A stretch of 64,000 bases of DNA from Lunularia cruciata (lineage: Eukaryota; Streptophyta; Marchantiopsida; Lunulariales; Lunulariaceae), in assembly GCA_948567375.1 (NCBI GenBank), contig OX419760.1, forward strand, positions 58,342,001 to 58,406,000. The letters are read 5' to 3'. Position 1 is the first letter of the stretch; each line of letters starts with the position of its first letter. The translations under genes and the position numbers were made by a program. Under the pieces are notes generated by a model. The model was not told the origin of the DNA and made no database searches. It worked only from the letters and a program-made list of their open reading frames with translations. Below are positions 34,066 through 46,026 of this stretch, in pieces.

Positions 34066-35172
34066 TTGGGTGTTGCAGGAACCATGGATCCGCAGTTGCA
34101 AGAGCTGGTGCAAGGAATGCAAGGGATGTTGAATGAATTTCGAGAGATTGAGATGACCATGGAGACATTGCAAAGTCAAGTGCAGATCCTCAGGAACGAT
34201 CAAGCCATGCAAGAAGAAGAGCCGTCTCAAAACCCATTACCTGCAACTGAAGTACTTGGAGAGGCACCCGTGCCTACGAACCCTATCAACGATGAAGCCA
34301 CATTGCTACTCCGGATGAAGAAGACCTGCAACATCGAGCCTTACAAGGGGCAATGTACGATGGGAGTAGTGGAGAATTGGATCTTGAGAATGAATCAATA
34401 TTTTTTATTGTTCTCAACAGAGATCACAAAGCATACTGCTGGTGTGTTTGCATGTGAGTACTTGACCGATAAAGCCCTCACATGGTATGATGCTTGGGAA
34501 CGATCCATGCTGGCAGAGAGAAGGGAGGTCACATGGACAGTAATGCAAGAAGGACTGCTCAAGAATTTCCAATCGGTGGATTCTGTGCAGATGGCTCGAA
34601 CCCGACTATGGGGATTGAGATAGAAGAATAGCGTACAAGAGTATGTGGAGGCATTTCTGGATCTACAAGTCGCAATTACCGACATGAGTCCAGCAGAGGC
34701 TCTCGACAATTTCAAACAAGGGTTGAAAGAGCGGATTCGCCAAGAAGTCATGGTGCAAAACCCTTGCACGGTATTTGAAGCTATTGCTTGTGCGCAGAGA
34801 ATAGCTGGAGCATTAGGTGGAGGTGAAGGAGTAGTTCCACCTCAACATTATCGGGCAGAAATGCCACACATGGGTGGACCAGTACCGATGGAATTGGGCA
34901 ACCTTCGATTCCGGGATCGAGGAGCACGGCCGCTTCAAGGAGAGCGGGGATGGGTAGAAGAATGAAGAGATGGAGTCCCACGAGGAGAAGGGACTCGAGG
35001 AGAACAACGCTGTTGTTACAATTGTGGCCGTATTGGACACATATCTACCAATTGTTGCACTTGTTTCCCTAGAGGCCCTCGGCCTTCGTACAGGCGATCT
35101 TTGAACAACATGGAGAGGCACATTGAAGAGGAGGAGGTGGAAACCACTTCAGAAAACAAAGATCGCCAGTAA
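34066..35172 (+). pseudogene. gag polyprotein with CCHC knuckle
   Basis: One frame from about 34084 (MDPQLQELVQGMQGM) runs to 35172 with two stops, a TAG at 34621 and a TGA at 34963. It contains the gag core (TYLTDKALTWYDAWERS-like segment at about 34455-34505, VQEYVEAFLDLQ at 34636) and a perfect zinc knuckle CYNCGRIGHISTNC (35016-35057). A coiled-coil start and basic end fit the capsid/nucleocapsid role. The stops would prevent full-length Gag. Confidence 0.85.
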
Positions 35173-35267
35173 ATGTACCTCGCGGCCTTACTAGCTCAAT
35201 AAGGAAGCAGAGAAGAGAGGGAAGGAAGAAGAATAATGCGCAAAGATCCCGAAAGGCAACCTCACAA

Positions 35268-37526
35268 TTGATTGTCGTGAATGGAATCCTAGAAGGTAAT
35301 CAAGCGAGAGTATTAATAGATCCGGGAGCAACAGAGAATTTCTTGTCTTGCTCTGTTGCAATAAGCTTGGGAATGGATCTAGAGAGAGATGGAAGTGAAG
35401 AAGTAGAGTTACCAAATGGGCAAATAGAGAGGATTGAATCATTACCTAGATGGGTAACCCTCTTTGTACGAGAATATCAGGAAGCAATTGAGTGGCGAGT
35501 GATACATTTAGCCCATTATGATGCAATTTTAGGCATGCCATGGATGGAGCAGTACAACCCAATGGTGGATTGGAGGAAGAAAGTAGTGAGAACCCACCAA
35601 TGGTCAATCATTGGGGTTAAAGAAAAATCACACAGGCAGAAACTGCCTCTATATATCGTAGGGATGACAACTGTCTGTAAGACCGATAGATGTTTTCTGG
35701 GTCTAATAAGAGAAGTCCAGAGTGCACAGCTCGCTGGACAAATTCCTGAGAAATTGAAGGATGTGGTGGATGAGTTTCAAGATGTCTTTCCCGATGATCT
35801 ACCCTCAAGATTACCACCTAAAAGGCGAGTAGATCACAAAATAGAGACACTCCCGGGGAAGACACCTCCTTGTAAGGCCCCATATCGCCTATCACCTCAT
35901 GAGTTGGAGGAGTGTAAGACTCAAATTGAGGAGATGCTACAGAAAGGGTTCATCTAACCTAGCGTATCACCATATGGGGCCCCTGTCTTGTTTGTGAAGA
36001 AGAAGGATGGTACAATGCGCATGTGCATTGACTATTGGGGTCTCAATCAGCAAACAGTGAAGAAAAAATACCCCTTACCTCGCATGGATGACCTGTTTGA
36101 TCAACTCCATGGAGCGAGATACTTCACCAAACTAGACTTGCGGAGCGGTTACAATCAAATCCAAATTGCAGAGGAGGATGTGTACAAAACTGCCTTTCGA
36201 ACCCAGTATGGCCACTTTGAGTATCTTGTGATGCCTTTTGGCCTCACCAATGCGCCTGCCACTTTCATGAGCCTAATGAATGACATATTTCATCCATACT
36301 TGGATAAGTCTGTTATCGTCTTCTTGGATGATATCTTAGTATATAGTAGCACGATGACAGAACACAAACAACATCTACGAGAGGTCCTCCAGATTCTAAG
36401 ACAGAATCAATTGTACGCCAAAAGCTCAAAGTGTGAGTTTGGCAAGTCTGAAGTAGACTACTTAGGGCATAGAGTAAGTGCAGAGGGCATTCAAGTATTG
36501 ACAAAGAAAATAGAGGTCATTCAAAAATGGAGTGCCCCAGAAGATCAGACTCAACTTAAGAGCTTCTTGGGGTTGACGGGATTCTATTGTAGATTTGTCA
36601 AGGACTTCTCCAAGGTTGCACAGCCTTTAACGGCACTACTTGGCAAGGGGAAGAAGTGGACATGGGGAACTGCACAAGAGTTGGCCTTTCAAGAATTGAA
36701 GGCCGCCTTGCTACATGCACCAATCTTGAAGTGGTATGACCCAAAACGTCCAATCAAGTTGGCTACGGATGCATCAGGTGTAGCAATAGGAGCAGTTCTA
36801 CAACAAGAGTGGCATGACGGATGGCATCCAATTGCATATTTCTCTCAAAAGTTGTTACCGGCAGAGCGCAACTACCACACCACAGAACGAGAAGAGCTAG
36901 CCATTGTTCTAGCAACCAAGCATTGGAAGCACTACCTGGGCGAGAAGGCATTTGTAGTAGAGACAGACCACAAACCTCTAGTCTACCTCAAGACGCAGAA
37001 GGATCTATCTTGTCGCCAAATTCGGTGGGCAGAGTGGCGACAACGCTTCAACATGACAATCACCTACGTGGAAGGTAAGAAGCAACTTGCAGATGCATTC
37101 ACCCGCATGCCAATGGCCAACAACTTGGTGGCAGAGGTTAAGATTAACCCTGAATTCTGGCAAGAGATTCTAGCTGCTACAAAAACTGATCCACAGATTG
37201 TAGAAGCACAATCATCCAAAGGTGTCACCAGCACCCAAGGACTCACCTTTCGGGAGGGCCGATTGTGGATCCCAAATGTCCCAGAATTATGCACCACCAT
37301 TCTAGCGGAATGTCATGATTTGGCCATTGCAGCTCATGTCGGAGTGGACAAGACCTTGGAGGCAGTCAAGCGCCATTACTATTGGCCCAAGATGAGCAAC
37401 GACGTGATGGACTATGTGCGTAGCTGTCTACTTTGTCAACAGAACAAAGCTTCTAATCAAGCTCCTTCAACCTCTTCCCACTCCTACCCAACGTTGGGAA
37501 CAAGTGAGTATGGATCTAGTTTGTGA
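35268..37526 (+). pseudogene. pol: protease, RT, RNase H, integrase zinc domain
   Basis: Protease segment ARVLIDPGATENFLS (about 35305) has DPG where the catalytic triad is normally DSG. RT begins at KAPYRLSPHELEE (35873), hits a TAA at 35955-35957 and continues open to 37526: [32 protein letters not shown] and the catalytic [10 protein letters not shown] (about 36320). RNase H keeps [14 protein letters not shown] and TEREELAIV. The integrase zinc domain [17 protein letters not shown]...CLLCQQ is intact. A small indel near 37465 shifts the rest of integrase into another frame. Confidence 0.9.
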
Positions 37527-38586
37527 ATTACCCAAGACCACCTCAGGGTTTGACTCCATTGTGGTCTTTGTGGACCGGCTCAGCAAAATGATTCATGTAT
37601 GCCCTACCACCAAGGAGGTGACCGCTCCACAACTAGCTCAACTATACTTAGATGCAGTCTTTGCTCACCATGGCTTGTCTAGAGTACTCATCACCGATAG
37701 AGGCACCCAATTCACCAGTTTGTTTTGGCAAACACTCTTTGGGTTCTTCAAAACCAAGTTGGCCATGTCTACAGCTTACCACCCACAAACAGATGGCCAA
37801 ACAGAGCGGGCTAATCGCACGATTGAAGACATGTTACGCGGCTTCACCTTAGAAGAGCAAGAGAGGTGGGACACCCTACTACCGTTGGTGGAATTTGCTT
37901 ACAACAATTCAGTGAATGCCTCCACCCAAGTCACTCCATTCTTCCTCATGTATGGTGAGCATCCCTTCACACCTTCTAGCTTGATGAAGATCCGTCCAGT
38001 GACTACCAAGGTTGATGCAGTCAACACATTTGTTTCTCGAATCCAACAAGGTGTGGAGAGCGCCAAGCACAGGTTACAGATTGCGCAAAATCGAAAAAAG
38101 CAGTATGCTGATGCAAACCGTAGGCACATGGAGTTCAATGTTGGGGATCAAGTGTGGCTATCGACAACCAACCTCACATTACTTGGATCTCCCAAGCTCA
38201 GACCTCGTTTTATTGGGCCTTTCTTGATTCTTCGTCGCATCGGCGCTGTGGCCTATCACCTTGAGCTACCACCACACATGAAGATCCATCCAGTGTTCCA
38301 TGTCTCCCTATTACGCAGATATGCTCCCCGATCAGGCCAAGGTACTTCCACACAGGACATTCGACCTTGTCCGACAGTCATTGATGGCAAAGAGGAATAT
38401 GAAGTGGAGCGGATTCTCCAAAAGCACATGCGTGGTACTCGCCATCCGCGGGTGGAATATCTAGTACAATGGAAAGGTTACCCCCTCTATGAAGCAACCT
38501 GGGAACCCGCTGCCAATTTGGCACATGCACCGGTGTTGGTGCAAGCATTTGAGCAACAATTGCACAACGAGGACGTTGCGTCTTAA
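37414..38586 (+). CDS. Integrase core and chromodomain (pol 3' part, shifted frame)
   Basis: 390 codons, open to the stop at 38584-38586. From about 37480 it is the true continuation of pol: [10 protein letters not shown] and [10 protein letters not shown] (first Asp), [10 protein letters not shown] (second Asp), [15 protein letters not shown] (third acid, Glu). The GPFxI-type module [21 protein letters not shown] follows in two pieces. The C-terminal chromodomain [17 protein letters not shown] (about 38457-38507) has its aromatic residues. Chromodomains of this group are thought to steer insertion to marked chromatin. The first 20 or so codons (37414-37470) read another frame of the zinc domain. 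Confidence 0.9.
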   Translation: MCVAVYFVNRTKLLIKLLQPLPTPTQRWEQVSMDLVCELPKTTSGFDSIVVFVDRLSKMIHVCPTTKEVTAPQLAQLYLDAVFAHHGLSRVLITDRGTQFTSLFWQTLFGFFKTKLAMSTAYHPQTDGQTERANRTIEDMLRGFTLEEQERWDTLLPLVEFAYNNSVNASTQVTPFFLMYGEHPFTPSSLMKIRPVTTKVDAVNTFVSRIQQGVESAKHRLQIAQNRKKQYADANRRHMEFNVGDQVWLSTTNLTLLGSPKLRPRFIGPFLILRRIGAVAYHLELPPHMKIHPVFHVSLLRRYAPRSGQGTSTQDIRPCPTVIDGKEEYEVERILQKHMRGTRHPRVEYLVQWKGYPLYEATWEPAANLAHAPVLVQAFEQQLHNEDVAS

Positions 38587-38599
38587 AAGGAGGGAGGTC
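38585..38599 (+). promoter_or_regulatory. Polypurine tract
   Basis: aaaaggagggaggtc directly precedes the 3' LTR and follows the pol stop codon. It primes plus-strand DNA synthesis in this class of element. Confidence 0.85.
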
Positions 38600-39340
38600 T
38601 GTAATACCAACGGTTAGCCATATGATCTAGATGTGAAATTCGGTTTGGTAATATCTAGAATGATTTTATACATGATGGTCAAAATAGATCATATAGAAGT
38701 ATCACCAAAAGAGTACTTCTACTAATAGGGCAGAAACCAAAATAGACTTGAGAACCTTAGAACCAATAGCTATACATATGATTTAAAGGTGAGAATTGGT
38801 TTGGTAACATCTGGAAGGATGTTATACATGATGGACTAAACAGATCAGAAAGAGATATCACCAAAAGGGGACTTCTACTAATAGAGTAGGAACCGAAATA
38901 TGCCTGAAATCTTTGAAGGCAATTTTGGAGGCCTAAACGGATGAATTAGGCCTCAAAAATGTACAGATCCCTCCCCCCCAACAAAGGGAAGGCTGGCCTT
39001 CCTTCCCCCCTAGTTTTTCTCGTCGAGAACTTTCCAACGGTACCTTACTCATGTGATTCTGAGATTCCTATAGGAAGATTCCTTAAAAGATTCCCTCTGG
39101 TCAAAGCTTGTTTGACCAACCAGATAGGACCTAGACCAGACAGGTCACCCATCCAAGTAAGTAATCCAAGGGTGGAGCTTGCTGACATGTCACCTATTTG
39201 TGTCCCTAATCCTATGGTGGAGCTTCCTTGGAGGAGATCCTCTTTGTCTATATAATAAAGAGAAGGTGCTCCCTTGGGGCATCGATTGTTTGAGTGTGCA
39301 ATCTGTGTTTTCTCTCTTCTCTTGTCCTCGGAGTATTACA
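38600..39340 (+). mobile_element. 3' LTR of the complete gypsy element
   Basis: 741 bp, matches 32735-33480 throughout with scattered substitutions (for example g/c at position 12, t/c at 43, and a shorter C run). It is followed by the target duplication gcaag. Confidence 0.9.
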
Positions 39341-39605
39341 GCAAGCTTGGTGCCGAGTATCTAGAAGAGTGCTTGCCATTTTTTTTTGGTGAAACAAGGA
39401 TCACAATTGGAGATGATTACATGAGGTATCCTATGATGCTTGAAGACATTGTCAAAGTAAATTTGGGCCAATGTTGGAGCATCCACTATATTAAAGGTTG
39501 GTGCCAATTGGATTTACTTGCTAAGCTTATCCACAAACACCATGATTATTATGTGACCTTTCTTTGTCTTGGAGAAGGATGCGATGAGATCTAAGCTCAC
39601 ATTAT
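39341..39605 (-). pseudogene. Integrase middle part of the split element
   Basis: The minus strand corresponds to 44080-44340 of the second family member. The junction phrase gcaagcttggtgc.gagtatct.gaagag.gcttgcca continues what was interrupted at 32729. The plus-strand open frame here is antisense and not a gene. Confidence 0.75.
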
Positions 39606-41783
39606 CATGTTGTGGTTTGTGTAGCCCATGAAAAAGTAAATTGGTGTGGTTTATCTGTGTAAAAATGGAGTAGGTTGTATGACAAATTCCATAGTTGAGC
39701 TATTGCCATGTGAGAAATATATATACATGTATATGATTGACCACATGGATTATGGTCTTTGTCTTCTTTGAGGGCTCTTATGTATATAGGTGATGGAGAG
39801 TTGAGAGGAAGGGGTGTTGAAGCTTGAGGAGTCTCGAGTAGGAGGAGGACATTGGCAATGAGAGTTGTAGCAGAGAGCAAGCATTAGAGTGTGGGAGGAA
39901 GCATTTGAGTAGGAGATGTTCTATGCTCCCAATCTGCCACTTGAAAATCTGTTTTTCATTAGGTTTCAGATTTTACACCGTGAGAGCTTATGGGATTGAA
40001 TGGTGGTATGTCTCGGGGCAATATTCACGGGGTCGATGATAGAAAACCCATATCTTATTGTCCTTTTGGTGCTTACTTACAAGCAAGTCTAGGACTTGAC
40101 AATCTATGTGCTATTGTAAATGGAAAATGGCTCAATTTTTCTCATGAGCTTCAAGGGGAGAGGTGGGGTCCACTTGTCAAAAAGTGAAGAGGTTAAATGA
40201 AAAAATTGCAAGAGATTGGGTTCCAAGAGAGATAATCATGAGTTTTTTGACCAGTGAAGGAGTTTGGAGAGGCCATTCAAGGAGATAAGACCATTGTTGG
40301 AGATAGGAGCTAATAAGGTATAATTTAGAGACTAAGATTGAGTGATTTGAGTTGATTTTGTGAGAGCTATGATGAATTGAAGTAAGGGAGTAGAATTCAT
40401 ACCTAGGAGAAAAAGATAGATAATTTGGAGAGCTCTATGAGACATTTTCATGATCTATTAAAGAGGTTGGACAATAGACATAGATTTTGTAGTGCTAAGC
40501 ATAAGAAATTTTAGGGTTTGATCAATCTAAAATTGGATTGGATCAATTGAAGTTGAGAGCTCTAAAAAGTGAGTTGTTGGAGATGAGATGTTGATCACGT
40601 TTGAAATTTTGGTCATTCCTAAAGTTGTGATTTGAATCACCTTGTGAAAATTTCCAATATTATTTGTAGCTAGGTTTTGCACTTTTGTGCAAAGGTTTCA
40701 TGTGAATTCCTGAAATAGGAAATTTAGGGTCTTGGAGCAAGCATACATGGGTATATAGAGCTCACAAGCAAACCAAACTCAACAATTGATCCATATCTAG
40801 GGTTTGAGGTTGGATTAGGGTACAAAATTTTAGACAAGGGCACAATAAATTACTATAAAATATTTGGTTGACTTTAGATCCATGGAGAGTGAGAGTTGAT
40901 GCAACAAAATCTATTAAAAATATTTTTGTAAGCTCGGTAGAGGATTTCTATCTTCTATCATAATTAAGTGTCTATTTTCCTATTTTTTTGTCTATGATTG
41001 AGGATTTTAGGTTTCTCAAGTTTCTATGAGGATTAAGTTTACCTCTGATCTAGAAATCTTGGGATAATTACCCAAAACCAGGAGCAAAGCCCAAATTAGT
41101 GATTTCAAAATTAGAGTGGAAATTACAAAAAAGGGCCAAGTTTGAAAGCTTATCATGGGATCTATAATGATCAGATTGTGGTTAATTTTATATCAATGGA
41201 AAGCCTATCTTACAAGCTTTTTGTTGAATACTAGTCACAAATAGGAAGTTATGCTTATCCAAATTATATAGATTTTTCTCTATTAATAAAACATAGGATT
41301 ACTCTACTTGGAATACAAATTGGTTAAAAGGTGAAGTACATATTGGAAGAAGCTTAGAGTATAGGTTGAAATTAGCTTGATGACAAAGGAAGAAGACTTA
41401 AGCTCAATTCTAACAAAAAGCATGAAGAGTTGTGTTGGATTCTTATGATTGGATCCTCTCCATGCTTGCATGCCTATTTGTACACCCAATTGGTTTGGAT
41501 TGGTGTGTGGGCGTTGCACTTAGGTTCTCTCCTCCTAGGAGTATTGAGCATTTCTCTTTGGTAATGTTAGAAATGATGACCAATAGACCAAGAATGCATG
41601 TTATGATGTCATGTTAGGTTACCTGTTATTACCCTACTGAAACCTAGAAGGAAGGGTTCTATTGGTTGGGTGTTATTCATGCTCAAACTAGTAGGGACTA
41701 GTTTATCTCCAACCTCTGATCTATAGGCTCCACAGTTAGGCACCCTATGTGTTCCCAAAGAGAGAAAAGCAAAGTATGACAAC
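39606..41783. mobile_element. Unidentified 2.2-kb insertion in the split element
   Basis: Left of 39605 and right of 41784 the sequence is contiguous family integrase (compare 44335-44370), so the 2.2 kb between is an insert. Its edges share a short acat/aacat that could be the target duplication. It starts tatcatgttgtgg and ends gtatgacaacat, giving weak terminal inversion (tgttgt/acaaca). No transposase, RT or long frame was found, so a non-autonomous element or solo LTR is possible. Confidence 0.6.
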
Positions 41784-42805
41784 ATGTTCTTATTGAGTAG
41801 ATGGGATGGGAAGGGAAGTGGTTGAAGGAGTCCACTTGGTTTTTGGTTGTAAGCCTTGTTACATTGGTAGCTCTCACAAGATTGGAAAAACTCTTGAACA
41901 TCTTGTGCCATGTTGGGCCACCACCATTTTGTTGTAAGGTACCTAAGGTCTTGTCCACACCCATGTGACCAACAACTGGTAAGTCATGGGCTTCTTGAAG
42001 GTGCACAAGTTGTAGGTCACCCTTGGCTAGAACATAGATTCAATTCTCCAAGAATAGAAAGTCTTCTTTGAAAGAGAAGGCATTATATTCCTTATCATGT
42101 ACATCAAGAATATCTTGTATAATCTGAAAGAAAGGACTTGTTGTAAGGCAATCCTAAACTCAATTTGGACCTTGAAGTAGATTGACACTGTTGTAATTGT
42201 TATTGTGATGAGTGGAAAAAACTTCAAATCAGGTCACCATGATAGGATAGTGGGGATGACATAGAACCTATCGGGTTTATACTCAAGTTTGAGGTCAAAC
42301 AACTATAGTTGTTCCTCCAATTGATGATATCGACTCTTCATGTATTCGAAATGTAATGTCTACAATAAGGTTTATGATCAATTTGCATGATCATTTATTT
42401 TCCCAAGAGATAATGCTTCCATATCTTGGTGGTATATACCATTGCTAGTTGTTCTTGATCTTGAGTAAAGTATTTTATTTTTGTGATGTTTAGTCAGCGA
42501 GACACAAAGGCAATGGGATATAACCCATTTGGGAATTCTTACTACAACATGGCTTTAATTGTAAAGTTAGAAGCATCAAAATCAACCACACAAGATAGTT
42601 GAGGGTCATATGGTTGGAGAATGGGCCTTGAAGACATGTTTCAGCTTGTGGAATGCTTCTTTGTGCTTGGTGGTCCATTAAAAGCTCAAGTTTTTCCCCA
42701 AGAGGTTGGTCAATGGTGTAGCCATATGAGCATAATAGTGAATGAATCATCGGTAAAACTTGCCATTCCATTAAATGCTCATGCTTCTATAGCATCATCT
42801 GGAGA
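41784..42805 (-). pseudogene. RNase H end to integrase zinc domain of the split element
   Basis: Minus strand: RNase H region (42771-42490, with 'YIPLPLCLAD' for the usual HPIAFxS... part), linker (42227-42027), then the integrase zinc domain HDLPVVGHMGVDKTLGTLQQ (about 42000-41930) and CESYQCNKAYNQKPSGLLQP (41870-41810). It corresponds to 44380-45360 of the second member. Multiple frameshifts. Confidence 0.75.
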
Positions 42806-43242
42806 AATAAAAGACTGAAACCAAGGAGAGAAATAAGAGAATGGAAGTTCACATTGGGATGCTTGAATGAGGAAAAACTCCAAATGCCTAGCATGAACTT
42901 TGGCTTTGGTATTTATAAGTAGCATACAAGGCCCTTGAGAAGCTTCTCAAGAAGTTTCCTTGGGCCATTTTCTTAGAGTGCAAGCCAAGTTAACCAAGAC
43001 TTCTCAAGAAGCTTCCTTCTAGAAGTTATCTACTTGGTGTGCAAGCTAAGCTAGTTAGAAGCTTCTAGAAGCTTCCTTCTAGAAGTTACCTGCTTGGGGC
43101 GCAAATTAACTAGTTGGGAAGCTTCCCAAGAAGCTTCCTAGATGCTTTTGAAATATTCTAAGCTAATTTGTCTTATTCTCTACTTTGTTAGCTTTGCTAA
43201 CTATGTTGCTAAACTCCCCCACTACTAGTTGTTTTGGTTACA
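42806..43242 (-). mobile_element. 3' LTR (copy 3) with the best HSE cluster
   Basis: The minus-strand TATA-like TATAAATACC is at 42918-42909. Upstream in transcription (42995-43140) are repeated GAA/TTC blocks, including a perfect four-block heat-shock-element array GAAgcTTCtaGAAgcTTC at 43058-43075 and TTCtaGAA at 43078-43085. Two GAAgcTTC blocks follow at about 43118-43136. Confidence 0.85.
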
Positions 43243-43262
43243 TATTCCCCCACTACTAGTTG
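43243..43262 (-). promoter_or_regulatory. Polypurine tract of the second member
   Basis: On the minus strand ctagtagtgggggaata immediately precedes the 3' LTR. The same motif, decayed, is next to the LTR at 31920. Confidence 0.65.
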
Positions 43263-43274
43263 GTGATGTCCTCG

Positions 43275-44340
43275 TCACCATTGAAGCTTCAAACTCCTAG
43301 ATGGTTGTCTATGCATTCTAGAGGTGAGAAAAAGGTTCCCATGTGGCACCATGAAGGGGATACCTTTTCCAAAGGACCTTGTACTCCGTATGTTGGCGGC
43401 ATACTTATTGGATGTGGCGACGTGCAAAGATATGATCAACTTTGTACTCCTCATGATCATTGATGGGGATAAGGGGAGGAGGAGGTTGGACTCAAGAGGA
43501 GAAAGAGAGGGGTTAGGAACAAAAGGTTTCAACTTGAAAATATGAAAGATAGGATGAATATGCATATGACAAGGCAAAGCAAGTCGATAAGCAACAAGAG
43601 AGACAATTTGGGTGACATCAAAAGATCTTATCCAATTAAGAGCAAGTTTACAAACTTGGATATCAAGTGGGAGGGGTAGATTACTAGAGGATAACATTAC
43701 TTTATCACCGACTTCAAAGGTGAGATCATGATGATGATGGTCCGTATATTGTCTTTGATGATTTTGAGCAACAAGGAGGTGAGATTTGGCTTGTTGGAGA
43801 GATTCAGAGATGGTGGTCAAGAAGGTTGAAGTATGGGGGCCTGAGATGGAGGAGGAGCAAGAAGAGAATTTGTGACAAGTGGATCTTGGCCAAAATTGAG
43901 AAAGAAAGGAGAGAATCCGGTGCTTGTTTGTTTAGAATTATTGTAGGTAAACTTCGTAACTGCAAGACATTCATCCCAATTGGTATGGTGAATGTTGCCA
44001 AAGGCACAAAGCATATCTTCCAAGGTGTGATTTGCATGTTCAATTTTTCCATCAGTTTGAGGATGATAGGTTGTGGAAAAAGCAAGCTTGGTGCAAAGTA
44101 TCTGGAAGAGTACTTGCCAAAACTTTTTGGTGAAGCAAGGATCACGGTCAGAGATGAGTACATGTGGCATCCCATGATATTTGAATACATTATCAAAGTA
44201 GAGTTACAACAAGGTTGGAGCATCCATAATATCAATTGTTGGTGCCAAATGGATTTGCTTACTAAGCTTATCTACAAACACCACAATTGTTGTGTGACCT
44301 TGTTGTGTCTTGGGCAAGGAGGTGATGAGATCTAAGCTCA
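43275..44340 (-). pseudogene. Integrase core and chromodomain of the second member
   Basis: Minus strand: LISDRDPCFTKKFW (second catalytic Asp), STTYHPQTDGKIEHAN (Glu kept), KFTYNNSKQTSTGFSPFFLN, then the 43820-43275 segment with FEVGDKVMLSS and SLVAYRLALP. The chromodomain start is near 43440, in another frame. The plus-strand open frame of 169 codons over 43826-44335 is antisense to this. Confidence 0.8.
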
Positions 44341-45968
44341 CATGTTCCCAATGAGTAGTTGGAATGGGAAGTGGCTAAAGGAGTCCACTCAACTTCTAGT
44401 TACTGGCCTTGTTACGTTGACAACTCTCACACAACTGGATAAACTCTTGAACATCTTGTGTCATGTTGGACCACCACCATTGGTGTTGGAGGGTGCCCAA
44501 GGTCTTATCCACTCCCATGTGACCAACTCTTGGTAAATCATGGGCTTCTTGAAGGTGCACAAGTCAGAGATCACCTTTGGTTGGAACATAGATCTGGTCT
44601 GCATGGAATAGAAGGCCTTCCTTGAAGGAGAATGTGTTGTACTCCTTGTCACATGATGTCAGATGACCATGTACCATTTGGAAGAAGGGATCTTGTTGTA
44701 GAGCTGACCAAAACTCATTATGGACCTTGGGGTCAATTGACACCGTCGTAATTGCCGCCGTGATGAGAGGAAGAGACTTCAAATCAAGTCATCATGATAG
44801 AGCATTAGGGATGACATGGAACTGATCTAATTTGTACTCAAGTTTGATATCAAACAATTGGAATTGCTCTTCCCATCGATGATGTCGACTCTTTATGTGT
44901 TCTAAGTGTAAGGTCTACAATAATGGTTTGTGATCAGTTCACATGATCACTTGTTTCTCTAAGAGATAATTTCTCCATACCTTGGTGGTATATACCATTG
45001 CAAGTTGTTTTTAATCTCAAGCAGAGTAATTTTTTTCAGTTGTATTTAGTCAACGAGTCACAAAGGCAATGGGATTTAGTCCATATGGGAATTCCTATTG
45101 CAACACAACTCAAATTGCAAAGTTAGGACCATCAAAATCAACCACACAAGGTAGTTGATGATCATATGGTTGAAGAATGGGTCTTGAAGACACCATATGT
45201 TTTAACTTCTAGAATGTTTCTTCATGCTTGGTGGTCCACTGGAAACTTGAGTTCTTTCCCAAGAGGTCAATCAATGGTGCAGCCACATGAGCATAATAGT
45301 GGATGAACCATCTATAAAAACTGGCCAATCCATTGAATGCCCATACCTCTATAACATCCTTTAGGGTAGGCCAATCAGTAATGGCCTTGATTTTCTCTTC
45401 TTCCATTCTTGATCCCCTCTGATGAGATCTTATGACCCAAGAAGGTAACCTCCTTTTACCAAAAGGCAGACTTTGACTTCTTGTAGTAAAATTTCCATTG
45501 CCGTAATTGTCTTAGGACTTCTTGCACATAATTCACGTGTTATGCCTTTTTCTTGCTATAAATTAAGATATCATCTAAGAACACCATTACGAACCAATCC
45601 AATAGTCCATCCAACACCCAATGCATCTGATCCATGAAGACTACTGGAGCATTAGTGAGTCCGAAAGGTAGAACTCTCCACTCAAAATGCCCATACCTTG
45701 TGCAAAAGATAGTCTTTTGCACACCCTCTCTATCAATAGGGATTTGCCAATAGCCGTTGTGAAGATCCAACTTGGAAAAGTATTGTGCTCCACTTAGTTG
45801 ATCAAGCAAGTCATCAATCCAAGGCAAGAGATATGCATTCTTCACAGTTTGCTTATTGAGCCCATGGTAATCAATACAGGAACGAAGTCCTCCATCCTTC
45901 TTTGGAACAAATAGTATCAATGTTCCCCAAGGAGAAGTACTATGTTGTATGAAGTCCTTCTCCAACAA
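44341..45968 (-). pseudogene. RT, RNase H and integrase zinc domain of the second member
   Basis: Minus strand 45968-45540 carries the RT core: [40 protein letters not shown] and the catalytic [10 protein letters not shown]. The thumb (NGLASFYRWFIHYYAHVAAP, 45406-45209) follows after a frameshift. RNase H lies at 45200-44850, badly broken. A pre-integrase linker is at 44782-44564 and the zinc domain (VGHMGVDKTLGTLQ-like) at about 44530-44420. Confidence 0.8.
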
Positions 45969-46026
45969 CTCTGTAAGTGTTGTTCACAACTCCTCCAACT
46001 CCTTTGGTGAGAGCCGATAGATTGGT

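Larger units (their letters stand above)
32735..39340 (+). mobile_element. Complete chromodomain Ty3/gypsy element, 6.6 kb
   Basis: LTRs at 32735-33480 (746 bp) and 38600-39340 (741 bp) start tgtaatacc and end ttaca. The 5-bp target duplication gcaag is at 32730-32734 and 39341-39345. A primer-binding site follows the 5' LTR and a polypurine tract precedes the 3' LTR. The order gag, protease, RT, RNase H, integrase, chromodomain is that of plant chromodomain gypsy elements. By eye the LTRs differ at roughly 3-4% of sites, so this is the youngest insertion in the window. It has at least two in-frame stops and two frameshifts. Confidence 0.95.

Noticed and set aside
43826-44335. Long plus-strand open frame (169 codons) with a related one at 39274-39594
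   Set aside because: Both are antisense to integrase of the minus-strand gypsy family; the minus strand carries the catalytic motifs.
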